Notes: generated from the letters alone by a model not told the origin. A stretch of 64,000 nucleotides of DNA from an uncultured Christensenella sp. (GCA_910584975.1 CAJUEA010000004.1:10254-74253); one strand, 5' to 3'; shown: positions 8,966 to 18,416, counted from the stretch's first letter. Numbers and translations are program-made.

Positions 8966-9007
8966 ACTTTCTCCTTTTATTCTCCTATTCAATTTGTTAT
9001 ATCTAAA

Positions 9008-9034
9008 ATTATAACTGGCTTATTTTTCTGTCAA
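9008..9034 (-). promoter_or_regulatory. Candidate promoter of trmL
   Basis: TTGACA (9029-9034) and TATAAT (9008-9013) are both consensus, but the spacer is only 15 bp. Confidence 0.4.
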
Positions 9035-9125
9035 CATATTAAACTTTCAATATTTATTGGCTAAAATTTAATATGCTTTTAAACTTTTTTATCATAGCAA
9101 TTTACTAGCGTTTTATGAAAATAAA

Positions 9126-10079
9126 TCAATCAAAATCAATGCTTTTTACAATGCTCACAAGTTCATCTACACTTTCCACATGACACACAGCCTCTTTTAT
9201 AGGCTTTGCACCTGCCATACCTTTCAAATAAAAACACACTTGTTTTTTCATGTTTGAATAGATATATCTATCCGTATAAAACTTTTTAAGCGTTTCAATT
9301 TGCATTAAAATATCGCGTTTTTTGTCAATATTTTTGAAAATAGTATCGATTTTTGAGGTGTTTTTTGCAATTTCCATAAAAATTTGAGGATTTCCCAATG
9401 CACCTCTTGCAATCATAACGCCTGCAGCCCCTGTGTGTTTTTTGATCGCCAAATAACTTTCAAAATCCACCACATCGCCATTTGCAATAACAGGGATTTC
9501 CACTGCTTGTACAACCTCGGCTATGACATCCCAATCTGCTTTGCCTTCATAAAAATCTTCTCGTGTTCTGCCATGAATGGCAACACAATCTGCCCCAGCA
9601 TCCTGCAAATATTTTGCAAAATCAACAGCTTGTTTTTCTCCTTTTTTAAACCCTTTACGAAATTTTACCGTTACAACTTTTCCTGTTGCAGCCTTAATAT
9701 TTCTTACGATTTCACTTGCAAGTTTTGGATTGTTCAAAAGCGCACTTCCCTCGCCATTGTTCACAATTTTTGGCACAGGGCAACCCATATTTATATCAAT
9801 AATGTCAAACTTTTGCATTTCTTTCATAAGACAAGCTTTTGCCATAATTTGTGGGTCATTGCCAAAAATTTGAACAGCCTTTACTTTTTCATTGTCAGTG
9901 GTGGCAAGCAATTCTTTTGTTTTTTCACTGCCATAAACCATACCTTTACAGCTTATCATTTCCGTACAAGTTAGTGTGGCACCATATCTGACAGCAATAT
10001 CCCTGAAACCGACATCAGTGAACCCTGCAATCGGTGCAAGCACGGCATCCCCTGCAAGATTAATATTACCTATTTTCAT
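9126..10079 (-). CDS. dusB: tRNA-dihydrouridine synthase (DusB type)
   Basis: FMN-dependent enzyme reducing uridines to dihydrouridine in tRNA. 317 residues. FMN-binding N-terminus with APIAGFTD (15-22), catalytic Cys100 in INMGCPVPK, then TVKFRKG, HGRTREDFYEG and NGDVVDF barrel motifs, and a helical C-terminal tRNA-binding part. Its start overlaps the mazG end by 14 bases, so it is the last gene of spoVT-spoVB-mazG-dusB. Confidence 0.93.
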   Translation of the reverse strand: MKIGNINLAGDAVLAPIAGFTDVGFRDIAVRYGATLTCTEMISCKGMVYGSEKTKELLATTDNEKVKAVQIFGNDPQIMAKACLMKEMQKFDIIDINMGCPVPKIVNNGEGSALLNNPKLASEIVRNIKAATGKVVTVKFRKGFKKGEKQAVDFAKYLQDAGADCVAIHGRTREDFYEGKADWDVIAEVVQAVEIPVIANGDVVDFESYLAIKKHTGAAGVMIARGALGNPQIFMEIAKNTSKIDTIFKNIDKKRDILMQIETLKKFYTDRYIYSNMKKQVCFYLKGMAGAKPIKEAVCHVESVDELVSIVKSIDFD

Positions 10080-11472
10080 TTTTCTTTGCCTCTTGCCACA
10101 AATTGTCCTGTTCGGCAGCTGTTAAATCACCAAGTGCCACACCTTTTTTTTCACACATTTGCTCAACAATTACAACTCTGCCAGCAAATTTAGCACAGGC
10201 TTTGTTCAACGCAACCTCCCCATCAACACCCAAAAACCTAAGCAAATTGACAACTGCAAACAACAAGTCTCCACATTCCATTTCCAAATTGCTATTGCTA
10301 GCTCCAAGCACCTCATTAATTTCTTCAAAAATTTTATCTTTGATTTGTGAAATGTTTTCAAAATCCATACCTGCTTTTGCAAGATATTTTTGATATTTTG
10401 CAGCTTTTTGAAGGCAAGGCAAAGCTTTTGCCACACCATTGATTTTGTCGGCTATGCTTTGTTGACTTTTTTCCACAGCTTTAGCAGCCTCCCATGCTTT
10501 CAACGCCTCATCAGCATTGTTTGCAATGACATTTCCAAAAATATGGGTGTGCCTTGTGACAAGCTTGTTGCACAAATGAGTAATCACTTCATTGCTGTTA
10601 AACTCTCCTTCATCCTCGCCGATAACTGCGTGAAAAACGCCTTGCAAAATCACATCGCCTGCCTCTTCGATAATGTTGTCAATATCCTCATTATCAATAG
10701 CCTCAACCAGTTCATATGCCTCTTCGATGAGATTTTTTCTTATGCTCTCGTGTGTTTGCGCTTTATCCCACTCACAACCATTTTTACTGCGTAATTTGTA
10801 CATTATTCGCATTAAATCCACAAAATTGTACTCTTGTTTGTCCGTTAAGCTAAAAGGTTCTACTAATACGCCAGTGGTATAGTCAAAATTTGATTGTCTA
10901 TCCAATTCATAAACACAAATTTCAATTTGCTTTTCGCCATTTATAAATATAATTTTACACTCCTCTCCAACTACTCTTGACAAAATTTCTTTTACTTCGC
11001 TTGCAATAAAAGCGTTGTCAATATCCACAACTGCAAGTGGATAGCTTTTGTCATAACCAAATGCCTTGTCCCCTGCGATATCATAAGCTGAAACTTTGAC
11101 AACACTTGTTGACGGATGACTTGATATCACACTAAGTTCCCTTGAAACGCCTGCAATAATTTGCACATCACAAATTTGTGATAATTTTATCACAGACCTA
11201 TCATCTGCACCATTGCCATTTACGCAATATGCCACATTTTTATTGCAAATTGCTTTAAGATATTCTACAATACTGCTATCCAAATCGTCAAAATCCTCTG
11301 ACTTTTCATAAAGAAAATCCAGAGTTTCGTGTTTTATATTTTTCTCAATAAAATACTTGTATGTATTGGTGAGTGCAGTTTTTACAACAACCACATCTGC
11401 ACCTTCAATCGCCTCAGCTCCTCTTAAAGATAAATCGCCATTCTGCACACCTAAGCCTACAACTTTTATCAT
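10066..11472 (-). CDS. mazG: YabN-type fusion: tetrapyrrole-methylase-like domain plus MazG pyrophosphohydrolase
   Basis: 468 residues, two parts. Residues about 1-210 resemble the SAM-dependent tetrapyrrole methylase fold (start IKVVGLGVQNGDLSLRG) but look reduced. Residues about 220-468 are two MazG domains with CEWDKAQTHESI, the metal-binding EEAYELVEAI and EEAGDVILQ, and TRHTHIFG. The enzyme hydrolyses non-canonical or excess NTPs to NMP and pyrophosphate. The order spoVT-spoVB-yabN is conserved in spore formers such as Bacillus. Its ATG overlaps the spoVB stop by 4 bases (ATGA), so the two are translationally coupled. Confidence 0.9.
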   Translation of the reverse strand: MIKVVGLGVQNGDLSLRGAEAIEGADVVVVKTALTNTYKYFIEKNIKHETLDFLYEKSEDFDDLDSSIVEYLKAICNKNVAYCVNGNGADDRSVIKLSQICDVQIIAGVSRELSVISSHPSTSVVKVSAYDIAGDKAFGYDKSYPLAVVDIDNAFIASEVKEILSRVVGEECKIIFINGEKQIEICVYELDRQSNFDYTTGVLVEPFSLTDKQEYNFVDLMRIMYKLRSKNGCEWDKAQTHESIRKNLIEEAYELVEAIDNEDIDNIIEEAGDVILQGVFHAVIGEDEGEFNSNEVITHLCNKLVTRHTHIFGNVIANNADEALKAWEAAKAVEKSQQSIADKINGVAKALPCLQKAAKYQKYLAKAGMDFENISQIKDKIFEEINEVLGASNSNLEMECGDLLFAVVNLLRFLGVDGEVALNKACAKFAGRVVIVEQMCEKKGVALGDLTAAEQDNLWQEAKKNENR

Positions 11473-13082
11473 AAATCCTCACTTTTTTTTCGAAATTTTT
11501 TGCTAAAAGTTGCTATTTGTTTTCCAAACGGAAAAGATATCAACTCTTCTTCTCTGAAAACTCTGCACATAATGATTAGCACGAAATAAGTCGGCACGGC
11601 TATCAATACACTTGCAAGAACTAGCCACCATTTGTTTAGCAAAAAAGTCAAACCAAATATTATCAATCCTATTATAACACTATTTAACATAATTTTGCTA
11701 ATACTTTTTATCAAATTTTCTTCTTTTCCCAAAAGTTTTGACATTGTGCACCAACCGATTAGCACGCAAAGGGTGTAAGCAATTACGCTTGACAAAGCTG
11801 CACCTATTATTCCCATATGCATAATCAAAATTACATCAAGAGTTATCTTGCACACTGCCGTAATCAAAAGTATGATTACTGGCTTAACTGTTTTGCCTAG
11901 TGCTTGCATAAGCGATGTGAACACCTGTGATAAAGACAGCAATATTACTGAAACAGACGACACCATCAACAACGCAGCAGCAAGATCAATGTTTGCCACA
12001 GATAAAGACGGATACAAAATTTGCATTAGTGGACGGGCAAGCACAAAAATAGCAGCAAAGCACGGAGCCCCTATCAAAAACGAAAGCTTGACTGCAAGCG
12101 ATGCTTTGTCCTTTATGCTGACAGCATCTCTCAGTGCTCTTTTTGAGCTGATTATTGGTACTATCGCCACAGCAAAAGCCAAAGTAATTACTATTGGCAT
12201 ATTAACAAGTGAATTTACTGGGGCAGATAAAATACCATATTGAGAAATAGCAATATCTCTTGCAAGTCCTCTGCCGACAAGCAAATTGACAATCATCAAG
12301 CTGTCAACAAACTGGACTATTGGAAAAACTAGCCCACTTGCCATAATAGGCAAACTTACACGCACCAAACTTTTTGTTGTTGCTGTATCCATTTTTATTC
12401 GTGGCAATTGTTTTTCTTTTCTTGCAAAATAGATGACTGCAAGCACCAACATTGACAAAAATTCTGAAAGTGAAATGCCTATCAATGCACCAATGACAGC
12501 ACTTATCACACCTTGTGGCAACAACAAATATGCAAAAAGCAAGCCAAACAACATCTTGAAAACTTGCTCTGCAATTTGCGAAATTGCTGTTGGCACCATA
12601 TTCATATTACCTTGGAACCAACCTTTAAAATAAGAAGATATTGCAACAATTAATATTGCTGGTGCAACAACAAAATAACCATACCTGATGGCAAAGGCAC
12701 CCTGCAAATTTGATAGTGGCACTGCTATCAGCAACATAATTAGTGTTGCCAATGTGCCAAGCACAAACAAGAGAACAAAGGATGATTTCATCACTTTTTG
12801 TTCCTCAAGTTTTTCGCCCAAAGTGCGTTTTTCACTGACAAGCCTTGCTATGGCAGTAGGTATACCACTTGAGGACAATGTCAACATCAATGCATAAATC
12901 GGAAACACTAATTGGTATATACCTATGCCCTCTGCCCCCAACAAATTTGTCAGTGGTATGCGGTAAACAGCACCCAATATTTTTGCTATCATTCCCGCAA
13001 AAGCAAGTAATAATGCACTTGCAGTATAACTATTTAATGCCGATTTTTGACGGGTTTTTGCCGTATTTACAGCTTGATTCAA
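11469..13082 (-). CDS. spoVB: SpoVB-like MOP/MurJ-type lipid flippase
   Basis: 537 residues with about 14 membrane segments; polysaccharide/lipid-II exporter of the MVF-like MOP superfamily. SpoVB supports spore cortex peptidoglycan synthesis in Bacillus. Family marks: AGMIAKILGAVYRIPLTNLLG (29-49) and GIGIYQLVFPIYALMLTLSSSGIP. Start codon is TTG, immediately after the spoVT stop and in the same frame; no ATG occurs before residue 31, which lies inside the first helix. The only ribosome binding site is the weak TGGA in the last codons of spoVT, so translation probably depends on termination-reinitiation. Confidence 0.9.
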   Translation of the reverse strand: MNQAVNTAKTRQKSALNSYTASALLLAFAGMIAKILGAVYRIPLTNLLGAEGIGIYQLVFPIYALMLTLSSSGIPTAIARLVSEKRTLGEKLEEQKVMKSSFVLLFVLGTLATLIMLLIAVPLSNLQGAFAIRYGYFVVAPAILIVAISSYFKGWFQGNMNMVPTAISQIAEQVFKMLFGLLFAYLLLPQGVISAVIGALIGISLSEFLSMLVLAVIYFARKEKQLPRIKMDTATTKSLVRVSLPIMASGLVFPIVQFVDSLMIVNLLVGRGLARDIAISQYGILSAPVNSLVNMPIVITLAFAVAIVPIISSKRALRDAVSIKDKASLAVKLSFLIGAPCFAAIFVLARPLMQILYPSLSVANIDLAAALLMVSSVSVILLSLSQVFTSLMQALGKTVKPVIILLITAVCKITLDVILIMHMGIIGAALSSVIAYTLCVLIGWCTMSKLLGKEENLIKSISKIMLNSVIIGLIIFGLTFLLNKWWLVLASVLIAVPTYFVLIIMCRVFREEELISFPFGKQIATFSKKFRKKSEDL

Positions 13083-13592
13083 TTATTCCAGCTGACTTGC
13101 TAAGCAACTGCTTGCAACTTTGATGCTTGATTTGATATCATTTGTTATTGTACCTACTGCAATAATACCACCATACAAATCTCCACCTGCCAAAATAGGA
13201 TGAACATAAACATCATCCGTATAGCCACTGTCATTTTTTGTAATGCGGATATTTTCATTTGCCATTGTTTGCTTTCGCTCCTGCAAAACGCTGAATAAAG
13301 TGTTTGAAATAAGCTCTCCTTCCTTATTCTCTTTGCCACCCTCGTGAGTTAACACCTTGCTTTTATCCACAATCATAATTTGCACACCACACAAATCAAA
13401 CAGCACTTTTGAATAACCTTCTGCCAATGTCTGCAAAGCTTGCATTTGACTAAATTTTTTTATAATAATTTCGTTATCTGAAACTTGGTTCATCTCTAGT
13501 TCTTCCCCGTCGCGAATACGCATTGTACGCCTTAATTCTTTTGGAATAACTATTCTGCCAAGTTCATCAATTCTTCTGACAATTCCAGCCAT
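13083..13592 (-). CDS. spoVT: SpoVT/AbrB-family transcriptional regulator
   Basis: 169 residues from ATG at 13592 (AAGGAGG upstream; an in-frame codon at 13622 is rejected because it lies upstream of this site). Residues 1-50 are the swapped-hairpin AbrB DNA-binding domain (GIVRRIDELGRIVIPKELRRT); the rest is a GAF-like sensor domain. SpoVT regulates late forespore genes in Bacillus, where it is followed by spoVB and yabN as here. It ends GAA-TAA directly against the spoVB TTG. Presence of these genes suggests sporulation ancestry but does not prove that the organism sporulates. Confidence 0.93.
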   Translation of the reverse strand: MAGIVRRIDELGRIVIPKELRRTMRIRDGEELEMNQVSDNEIIIKKFSQMQALQTLAEGYSKVLFDLCGVQIMIVDKSKVLTHEGGKENKEGELISNTLFSVLQERKQTMANENIRITKNDSGYTDDVYVHPILAGGDLYGGIIAVGTITNDIKSSIKVASSCLASQLE

Positions 13593-13700
13593 AAATTTCC
13601 TCCTTAAAAATAGCATTTGCAATATGTTTTACAATATTCATAATTTTGGCAATAATTTTTGCAAAACAACTACAACAATTTTGCTTTTTAATTTTTATAA

Positions 13701-13741
13701 GCATTAAAAATCAATGTTTGAAACATTTCAATTTTAAATGC
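13701..13741. promoter_or_regulatory. 41-bp imperfect palindrome in the spoVT/unknown divergent gap
   Basis: Core AATGTTT-g-AAACATT (13713-13727) is a perfect inverted repeat, flanked by a second arm pair (GCATTAAAAAT at 13701 and ATTTTAAATGC to 13741). No T-run follows, so it is not a terminator. Likely operator or cruciform site. Confidence 0.5.
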
Positions 13742-13762
13742 TATTCTAAAAATACTTTTGGT

Positions 13763-13792
13763 CGCATAAATTCAATGCGTAAATAATATAAT
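13763..13792 (+). promoter_or_regulatory. Operator-like CGCAT-N7-ATGCG followed by -10 box
   Basis: Inverted repeat CGCAT/ATGCG (13763-13779) lies where the -35 should be. A consensus TATAAT (13787-13792) ends only 5 bases before the ATG at 13798. No normal -35 is seen, which would fit an activator-dependent promoter. Confidence 0.45.
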
Positions 13793-13797
13793 TTAAT

Positions 13798-14715
13798 ATG
13801 TATAAAATTTTCTATGATAATGAACAATTTGCAATTTTACTGGACGGAGAACAATCCTCAAGTGGTATGCTTGAGCTTGAGGCAGACAAAAACTATGTGC
13901 TTACTCTTTTACCGATTTATGACAAAACATTGTTTTTGCCAATAAGCTCTAATGTTAAAATTAAAAACAACAACTTAGTGTGCAATATTCCTCACATAAA
14001 GATTGATAAAACGCAATTTTATCTTACACCAAAATTTGCACCTTATATTCCACCCAGCAATCCACATGTGAATATTCAAAGGGAATTTGGCGAGCATACT
14101 ATTACTGTTTACACGGATAATATCCCAAAACTTTTGATTGAAAATGCAAGCAATTTTATTAGCGTGTTGCTGCCAGAATATCCAGACAAACTGCAAGAGG
14201 CTGTGCTTGATAACGGAGTGCTTTTCTATTGCCTTTGTCCACATTATTTGTGCATTGTGCTTTATGACTACAACGATTACTTTGTTTTGGTCGACAAGCA
14301 ATGTGATAGTTATGAATTTGACGAAAATGGAATTTCCTTGACTGTTACACTTAATGATAATCAAGGTAGAGTTTATCATTGTCACTTGAAATTTGAGGAC
14401 AAACAATATATTTGCGATAATGACTATTTTGAATATAAATCGCCTCATACCCCACACGAAAAACTGGTTGGGTATGACTTTTTGCAAGCGATTTTGGCAG
14501 ACGACATTGACTATGCACAAAAATTGCTTTCACCTAACTGCAAAAACAGCTTTGAGGATATTCAAAATATGCTAGAAGATTTGCAAACTATACTCATACC
14601 AAAATGCCCGATTAACAAAGATTGTGTTTATATCACACTTGCAAAAAAAATGGCAACTTGCAAGTTTAATATACAAAACGGATTGATAGAGAGTGTTATC
14701 ACAACAAAACAATAA
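13798..14715 (+). CDS. Unknown 305-residue protein
   Basis: Starts MYKIFYDNEQFAILLDGEQS. The first ~210 residues look all-beta and rich in Tyr, Asp, Asn and Cys (for example the tract FYCLCPHYLCIVLYDYNDYFVLVD near 142-165). The last ~80 residues look alpha/beta (DFLQAILADDIDYAQKLLSP). No signal peptide or membrane helix. A stop codon lies three codons upstream, so no longer start exists, and there is no ribosome binding site; the -10 box is 5 bases from the ATG, pointing to a leaderless mRNA. Divergent from spoVT across a palindromic gap. I do not recognise the family. Confidence 0.8.
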   Translation: MYKIFYDNEQFAILLDGEQSSSGMLELEADKNYVLTLLPIYDKTLFLPISSNVKIKNNNLVCNIPHIKIDKTQFYLTPKFAPYIPPSNPHVNIQREFGEHTITVYTDNIPKLLIENASNFISVLLPEYPDKLQEAVLDNGVLFYCLCPHYLCIVLYDYNDYFVLVDKQCDSYEFDENGISLTVTLNDNQGRVYHCHLKFEDKQYICDNDYFEYKSPHTPHEKLVGYDFLQAILADDIDYAQKLLSPNCKNSFEDIQNMLEDLQTILIPKCPINKDCVYITLAKKMATCKFNIQNGLIESVITTKQ

Positions 14716-14942
14716 AATTTGCTATTTTAATTTTACATTTAATTTACTCATTATGTATGGACATTTTGCAAAAAATTGTTCATAATGTCTATGAGGGCTA
14801 TTTTTTATATTTATATTGGTATATCATATTATAATTATTAATAAATTTAGTGCTATCAAAATCTTTTAACCGACTTTTTTAGTTGTACGAGATATAAAAA
14901 CACTTTTAAGAAAATAGTCAAATTTTTAAAGAGGTCAAACAA

Positions 14943-15704
14943 ATGATTATTTTATGCGAAATGTCAGCTGCTAGCTATGACACATTGATAAACATTTTGT
15001 ATCTTATATGCATTCTGTTTATTCCAGTGCTTTTGTGGTCAATTTATGTGTCCTTTAAAGTAAAATCAAATTTCAAAAAATTTAATATGGTTTCAAGCAA
15101 AAAGGGGTTACCTGCACACATCGTCGCAAGACAAATTCTTGACAGCGAAGGCTTGACAAATGTGCAAATTGGAAGATGTGGTGGAAGTTTATCCGATCAC
15201 TACGACCCAAGAAATAACACTGTATATCTATCCGAAAGCGTATACAACTCTCCATCTATTGCAGCGATTGGCGTTGCAGCACATGAAGTTGGACACGCTA
15301 TTCAACACGCACGCAACTATGCTCCTGTAAAAATTCGTGGTGCATTGGTTCCAGTGCTGAACATAAGCTCAAAAATGCTGATTCCTATTTTGATTGTAAA
15401 CATCTTTCTAACAATATTTTTGCCAGTAAACAGCGCCATTCCTATGTATATCTATTATGCTATTTTTGGAATATACGCACTAAATATGTTATTTGCAATG
15501 GTTACACTTCCTTGTGAATTTAATGCAAGCTCTCGTGCAAAAGAAATTCTTGTGGATATGGGAATGCTTGACGAAGACGAAATCCGTGGAGTAAGCAAAG
15601 TGCTACGCTCTGCGGCAATGACCTATGTTGCATCTTTTGTTTTAACATTAATTCAACTTGCAAGAATCTTGTTGATTATTCTGTCAAACAGAAGAAGAGA
15701 TTAG
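14943..15704 (+). CDS. YugP-like membrane zinc metallopeptidase
   Basis: 253 residues. Membrane segment at about 16-38, cytosolic zincin domain with H114-E-x-x-H118 in AAHEVGHAIQHA, followed by two or three more membrane segments (about 140-190 and 220-248). Matches the neutral zinc metallopeptidase (YugP/COG2738) family of membrane-embedded proteases, substrate unknown. AGAGGT site before the ATG. Monocistronic: the preceding gap contains a hairpin (CTCAT..GACATT / AATGTC..ATGAG, about 14747-14793) that may end the upstream transcript, and a strong terminator follows. Confidence 0.88.
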   Translation: MIILCEMSAASYDTLINILYLICILFIPVLLWSIYVSFKVKSNFKKFNMVSSKKGLPAHIVARQILDSEGLTNVQIGRCGGSLSDHYDPRNNTVYLSESVYNSPSIAAIGVAAHEVGHAIQHARNYAPVKIRGALVPVLNISSKMLIPILIVNIFLTIFLPVNSAIPMYIYYAIFGIYALNMLFAMVTLPCEFNASSRAKEILVDMGMLDEDEIRGVSKVLRSAAMTYVASFVLTLIQLARILLIILSNRRRD

Positions 15705-15721
15705 ATGAAAAATAAAATATT

Positions 15722-15753
15722 AAAAAGACTTTCTACTCACGGAAAGTCTTTTT
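15722..15753 (+). terminator. Intrinsic terminator of the YugP-like gene
   Basis: 12-bp stem AAAAAGACTTTC / GAAAGTCTTTTT, 8-nt loop, T-run; starts 17 nt after the stop codon. Confidence 0.9.
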
Positions 15754-15950
15754 TTGTATAAATATATTATTCTACAAGTTATACATAAAATATATTCTCT
15801 ATTAATTATCTTTGATTTGGGATGCTTTGCTTTTCAATATTAGTCAAAACTGCTACAACTTCTAGTTATATCACAAATTGTAATTATCATTGTATATTGT
15901 CATATTAAATCTTTTTTTTATCATTAAATTACTAATTATTTTCACACATA

Positions 15951-15981
15951 AAAACAATCGCACAAATAATGTGCGATTGTT
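15951..15981 (-). terminator. Intrinsic terminator of the GH2-like gene
   Basis: 12-bp perfect stem AAACAATCGCAC / GTGCGATTGTTT, 7-nt loop, with T-rich tract on the minus strand. The bases between it and the previous terminator hold nothing recognisable. Confidence 0.85.
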
Positions 15982-16020
15982 TGTTTATTAATTATAATTT
16001 TTTATTATATCATTAAACTA

Positions 16021-18354
16021 TTATGGTTTTACGATAATTCTTGCATAAGTCTCTTTGATATCGCCCTTGCTCTTGCTGATAGCCTTTAGCAATACTTTAT
16101 CAGTACCTTGGAAAGCTCTTACGATATAAGAACTTACACCAGCAGTTGTCTTTGACTCGCTATAGTTAACAATTTCGCCACCTTTTGCTGACAAAGTAAT
16201 TCTCTCTCCATCACGGCTTACGATATTACCCTTTTCGTCAACCAAAGCAACATGAACAAACACAAAGTCTCTTTCGTCATTTGCAAGTGCAATGCCACCA
16301 TAGTCAACAAAAATTCTCAATTTGTAAGGTTTGTCATTGTTAACAACAATCATTCTACTTACAACTTCATTGTTGTTTAATGCATCAATTCTAATTTCTC
16401 TCTTATCAACATTCTTCAAACTGTTTGCAATACAGATTGGAGGATGAGGCAAATTTTCATTGTTGCCAACATTCAAGCTCTTTTTAATGAAATCTGAATA
16501 TGGCTCTTTACTTGATGCAACATAAGGTGTTGTAATGCCTTTTTTAACCTCGTAAGAACCTTGGTCTACATTATCAAAATAAATATTGATTTTTTCGCAG
16601 TTAGTGTAAACTTGCATATTATCAACCAAAGTTGCAAGCATTGGATGAGGAATGTATACCATTGGTTTTGCATTTTCGTCCTGAGATTGGAAGAAATAAT
16701 AAGCTGTTTTTGGCAAACGATACTCGTTCATAATGCCCATTATCATTTTTTCCTTACCATTTGAATAGTCAATATCTTGAGAAATTATTGCACCAATAGT
16801 GCCGTTTACAGTTGCATTTTGGTTTGCAATATATTGATATGCCCAAGCTTGCTCTGCCATTTTTTGTTCAGTAGGAATTTTCTTATCCTTCTTGTCAAGC
16901 TTATAACCATCAGCACCAAAGCTGCCAATCAAATTTGCACCAACGCCTTCAACAATCTCTTGAGTTTTTGTTTCCTCATTGTAATAGCAATAAGCAACAT
17001 CAAGCCCTAATTCAGCAATGCTTGATTTTTCTCTGTGAGTTGTATCGCCAACAAACAATGGCTTTTGACCTTCTGGGAATGCATCTGTAACAGCAGCCAT
17101 ACAATCTTTAATCAACTCGTTTGGCAAGCCTTGTTCAGCAGTAAATCTACCAATAGTAACTTCCCACATTGCAACGCTTGTGTTATTTCTGTCACGATAA
17201 GCAAGCTCTGAGAAAGTATTTTTAACATTCTCTCTGAAAGCAGCATTGTCTTTTGAAGTGTTAAGCTTACCATTGTTTGGCACGCAGTTGATAACCAACA
17301 TACCAAGTGTATCGCAAGCCTCATAAAACTCTTTTGATGCAGGATAATTAACCAATCTTACAGTGTTAAAGCCAGCATTTTTAAGCTTGATAATCTCTCT
17401 AAATTCAGCTCTACGAGAAGTAACCATACCAATAAATGGATATGTTTGATGATGGCAAGCACCTTTGATTTTTGTTTCGTTGCCATTAACATAGAATTTG
17501 CCGTCTTTAACTTCAAATTCACGAATACCTCTTTTGTATACTCTTTGGTCAACCAAATCAAAATCGCCAGTTGCCATATTTTTTGCATAAAGCTCAAGTC
17601 TCATATAATACATGTATGGGAATTCTGGAGACCACAAAATTGCATCTTCAACAGGCACTTTAACAACAAAGCCGTTGTCATACAATGCAGAATTATATTT
17701 TACTTTTGTACGAGAAATAACATTTTTGCCACTGTCTGCCAATGTTGCAACAATATACATATCATTTAGGCTTTCAACAAAGTTAACTTGACATTTAGCA
17801 CACAAGAAATATTTATCCTTGCCACCTTCAGTAACTTTTTCTTGGTAAACAAAGCAGTTGTCATGACATTCAGTTTCAGTGTAAATTTTAGTAAAGCACT
17901 CTGGCTCAACAATGTTCAACCAAACATCACGAATGATACCGACATAATTTTCATATCTGTATTCATTTGTTTTTACCATACCAAGAATATTGTCATCTGG
18001 GTCACTTTCCAAAGTAACAACCAGTCTGATAACTTTATTTATATTTTTTTGAATTATGGATGTAACATCAAAAGAAAATGGTAAGAACCCACCTTTGTGC
18101 TTTCCTATGCTTGTACCATTAAGTTCAACTTCAGCACTTGAACAAACACCCTCAAACTCAAGAATATAGCGTCTGTTGTGAAAAGCAGACTCCTCACCTT
18201 TTTTAACATTGATTTTGAATTGTTTTGTAAATTTAACTTTCTTTTTGCTGTTTTTGCCCCCGTCAACAACATAGGCATATGGAATGCTGATATTTTCCCT
18301 ACTTTTATCTTTTTTGCTCTTTACATTCCAGTTTTCAATTATATTAATTCTCAT
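16021..18354 (-). CDS. GH2-family beta-glycosidase homologue lacking both catalytic glutamates
   Basis: 777 residues, no signal peptide. Sugar-binding jelly-roll (about 40-150, YILEFEGVCSSAEVELNG), Ig-like domain (about 155-280), then a TIM barrel starting YVNGNETKIKGACHHQTYPF (about 288-306) with VRLVNYPASKEFYEACDTLGMLVI (332-355). In this GH2 branch the acid/base lies in WEVSLNE; here 397-403 read WEVTIGR, so Asn-Glu is Gly-Arg. The nucleophile motif (I)GEYG reads IGSFG (476-480), Ser for Glu. With both missing, ordinary hydrolysis is unlikely; a binding, sensing or scaffold role is more plausible. Site AGGTAA before ATG; own promoter and terminator. Fold firm, inactivity inferred by motif comparison. 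Confidence 0.85.
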   Translation of the reverse strand: MRINIIENWNVKSKKDKSRENISIPYAYVVDGGKNSKKKVKFTKQFKINVKKGEESAFHNRRYILEFEGVCSSAEVELNGTSIGKHKGGFLPFSFDVTSIIQKNINKVIRLVVTLESDPDDNILGMVKTNEYRYENYVGIIRDVWLNIVEPECFTKIYTETECHDNCFVYQEKVTEGGKDKYFLCAKCQVNFVESLNDMYIVATLADSGKNVISRTKVKYNSALYDNGFVVKVPVEDAILWSPEFPYMYYMRLELYAKNMATGDFDLVDQRVYKRGIREFEVKDGKFYVNGNETKIKGACHHQTYPFIGMVTSRRAEFREIIKLKNAGFNTVRLVNYPASKEFYEACDTLGMLVINCVPNNGKLNTSKDNAAFRENVKNTFSELAYRDRNNTSVAMWEVTIGRFTAEQGLPNELIKDCMAAVTDAFPEGQKPLFVGDTTHREKSSIAELGLDVAYCYYNEETKTQEIVEGVGANLIGSFGADGYKLDKKDKKIPTEQKMAEQAWAYQYIANQNATVNGTIGAIISQDIDYSNGKEKMIMGIMNEYRLPKTAYYFFQSQDENAKPMVYIPHPMLATLVDNMQVYTNCEKINIYFDNVDQGSYEVKKGITTPYVASSKEPYSDFIKKSLNVGNNENLPHPPICIANSLKNVDKREIRIDALNNNEVVSRMIVVNNDKPYKLRIFVDYGGIALANDERDFVFVHVALVDEKGNIVSRDGERITLSAKGGEIVNYSESKTTAGVSSYIVRAFQGTDKVLLKAISKSKGDIKETYARIIVKP

Positions 18355-18387
18355 AATTACCTACCATACAAGAGATTATTTTCTTAA

Positions 18388-18416
18388 ATTATAGCACAAT
18401 ATATATTTTAAAGCAA
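18388..18416 (-). promoter_or_regulatory. Promoter of the GH2-like gene
   Basis: -35 TTGCTT (18411-18416), 17-bp spacer, -10 TATAAT (18388-18393), 34 nt before the start codon. Confidence 0.7.
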
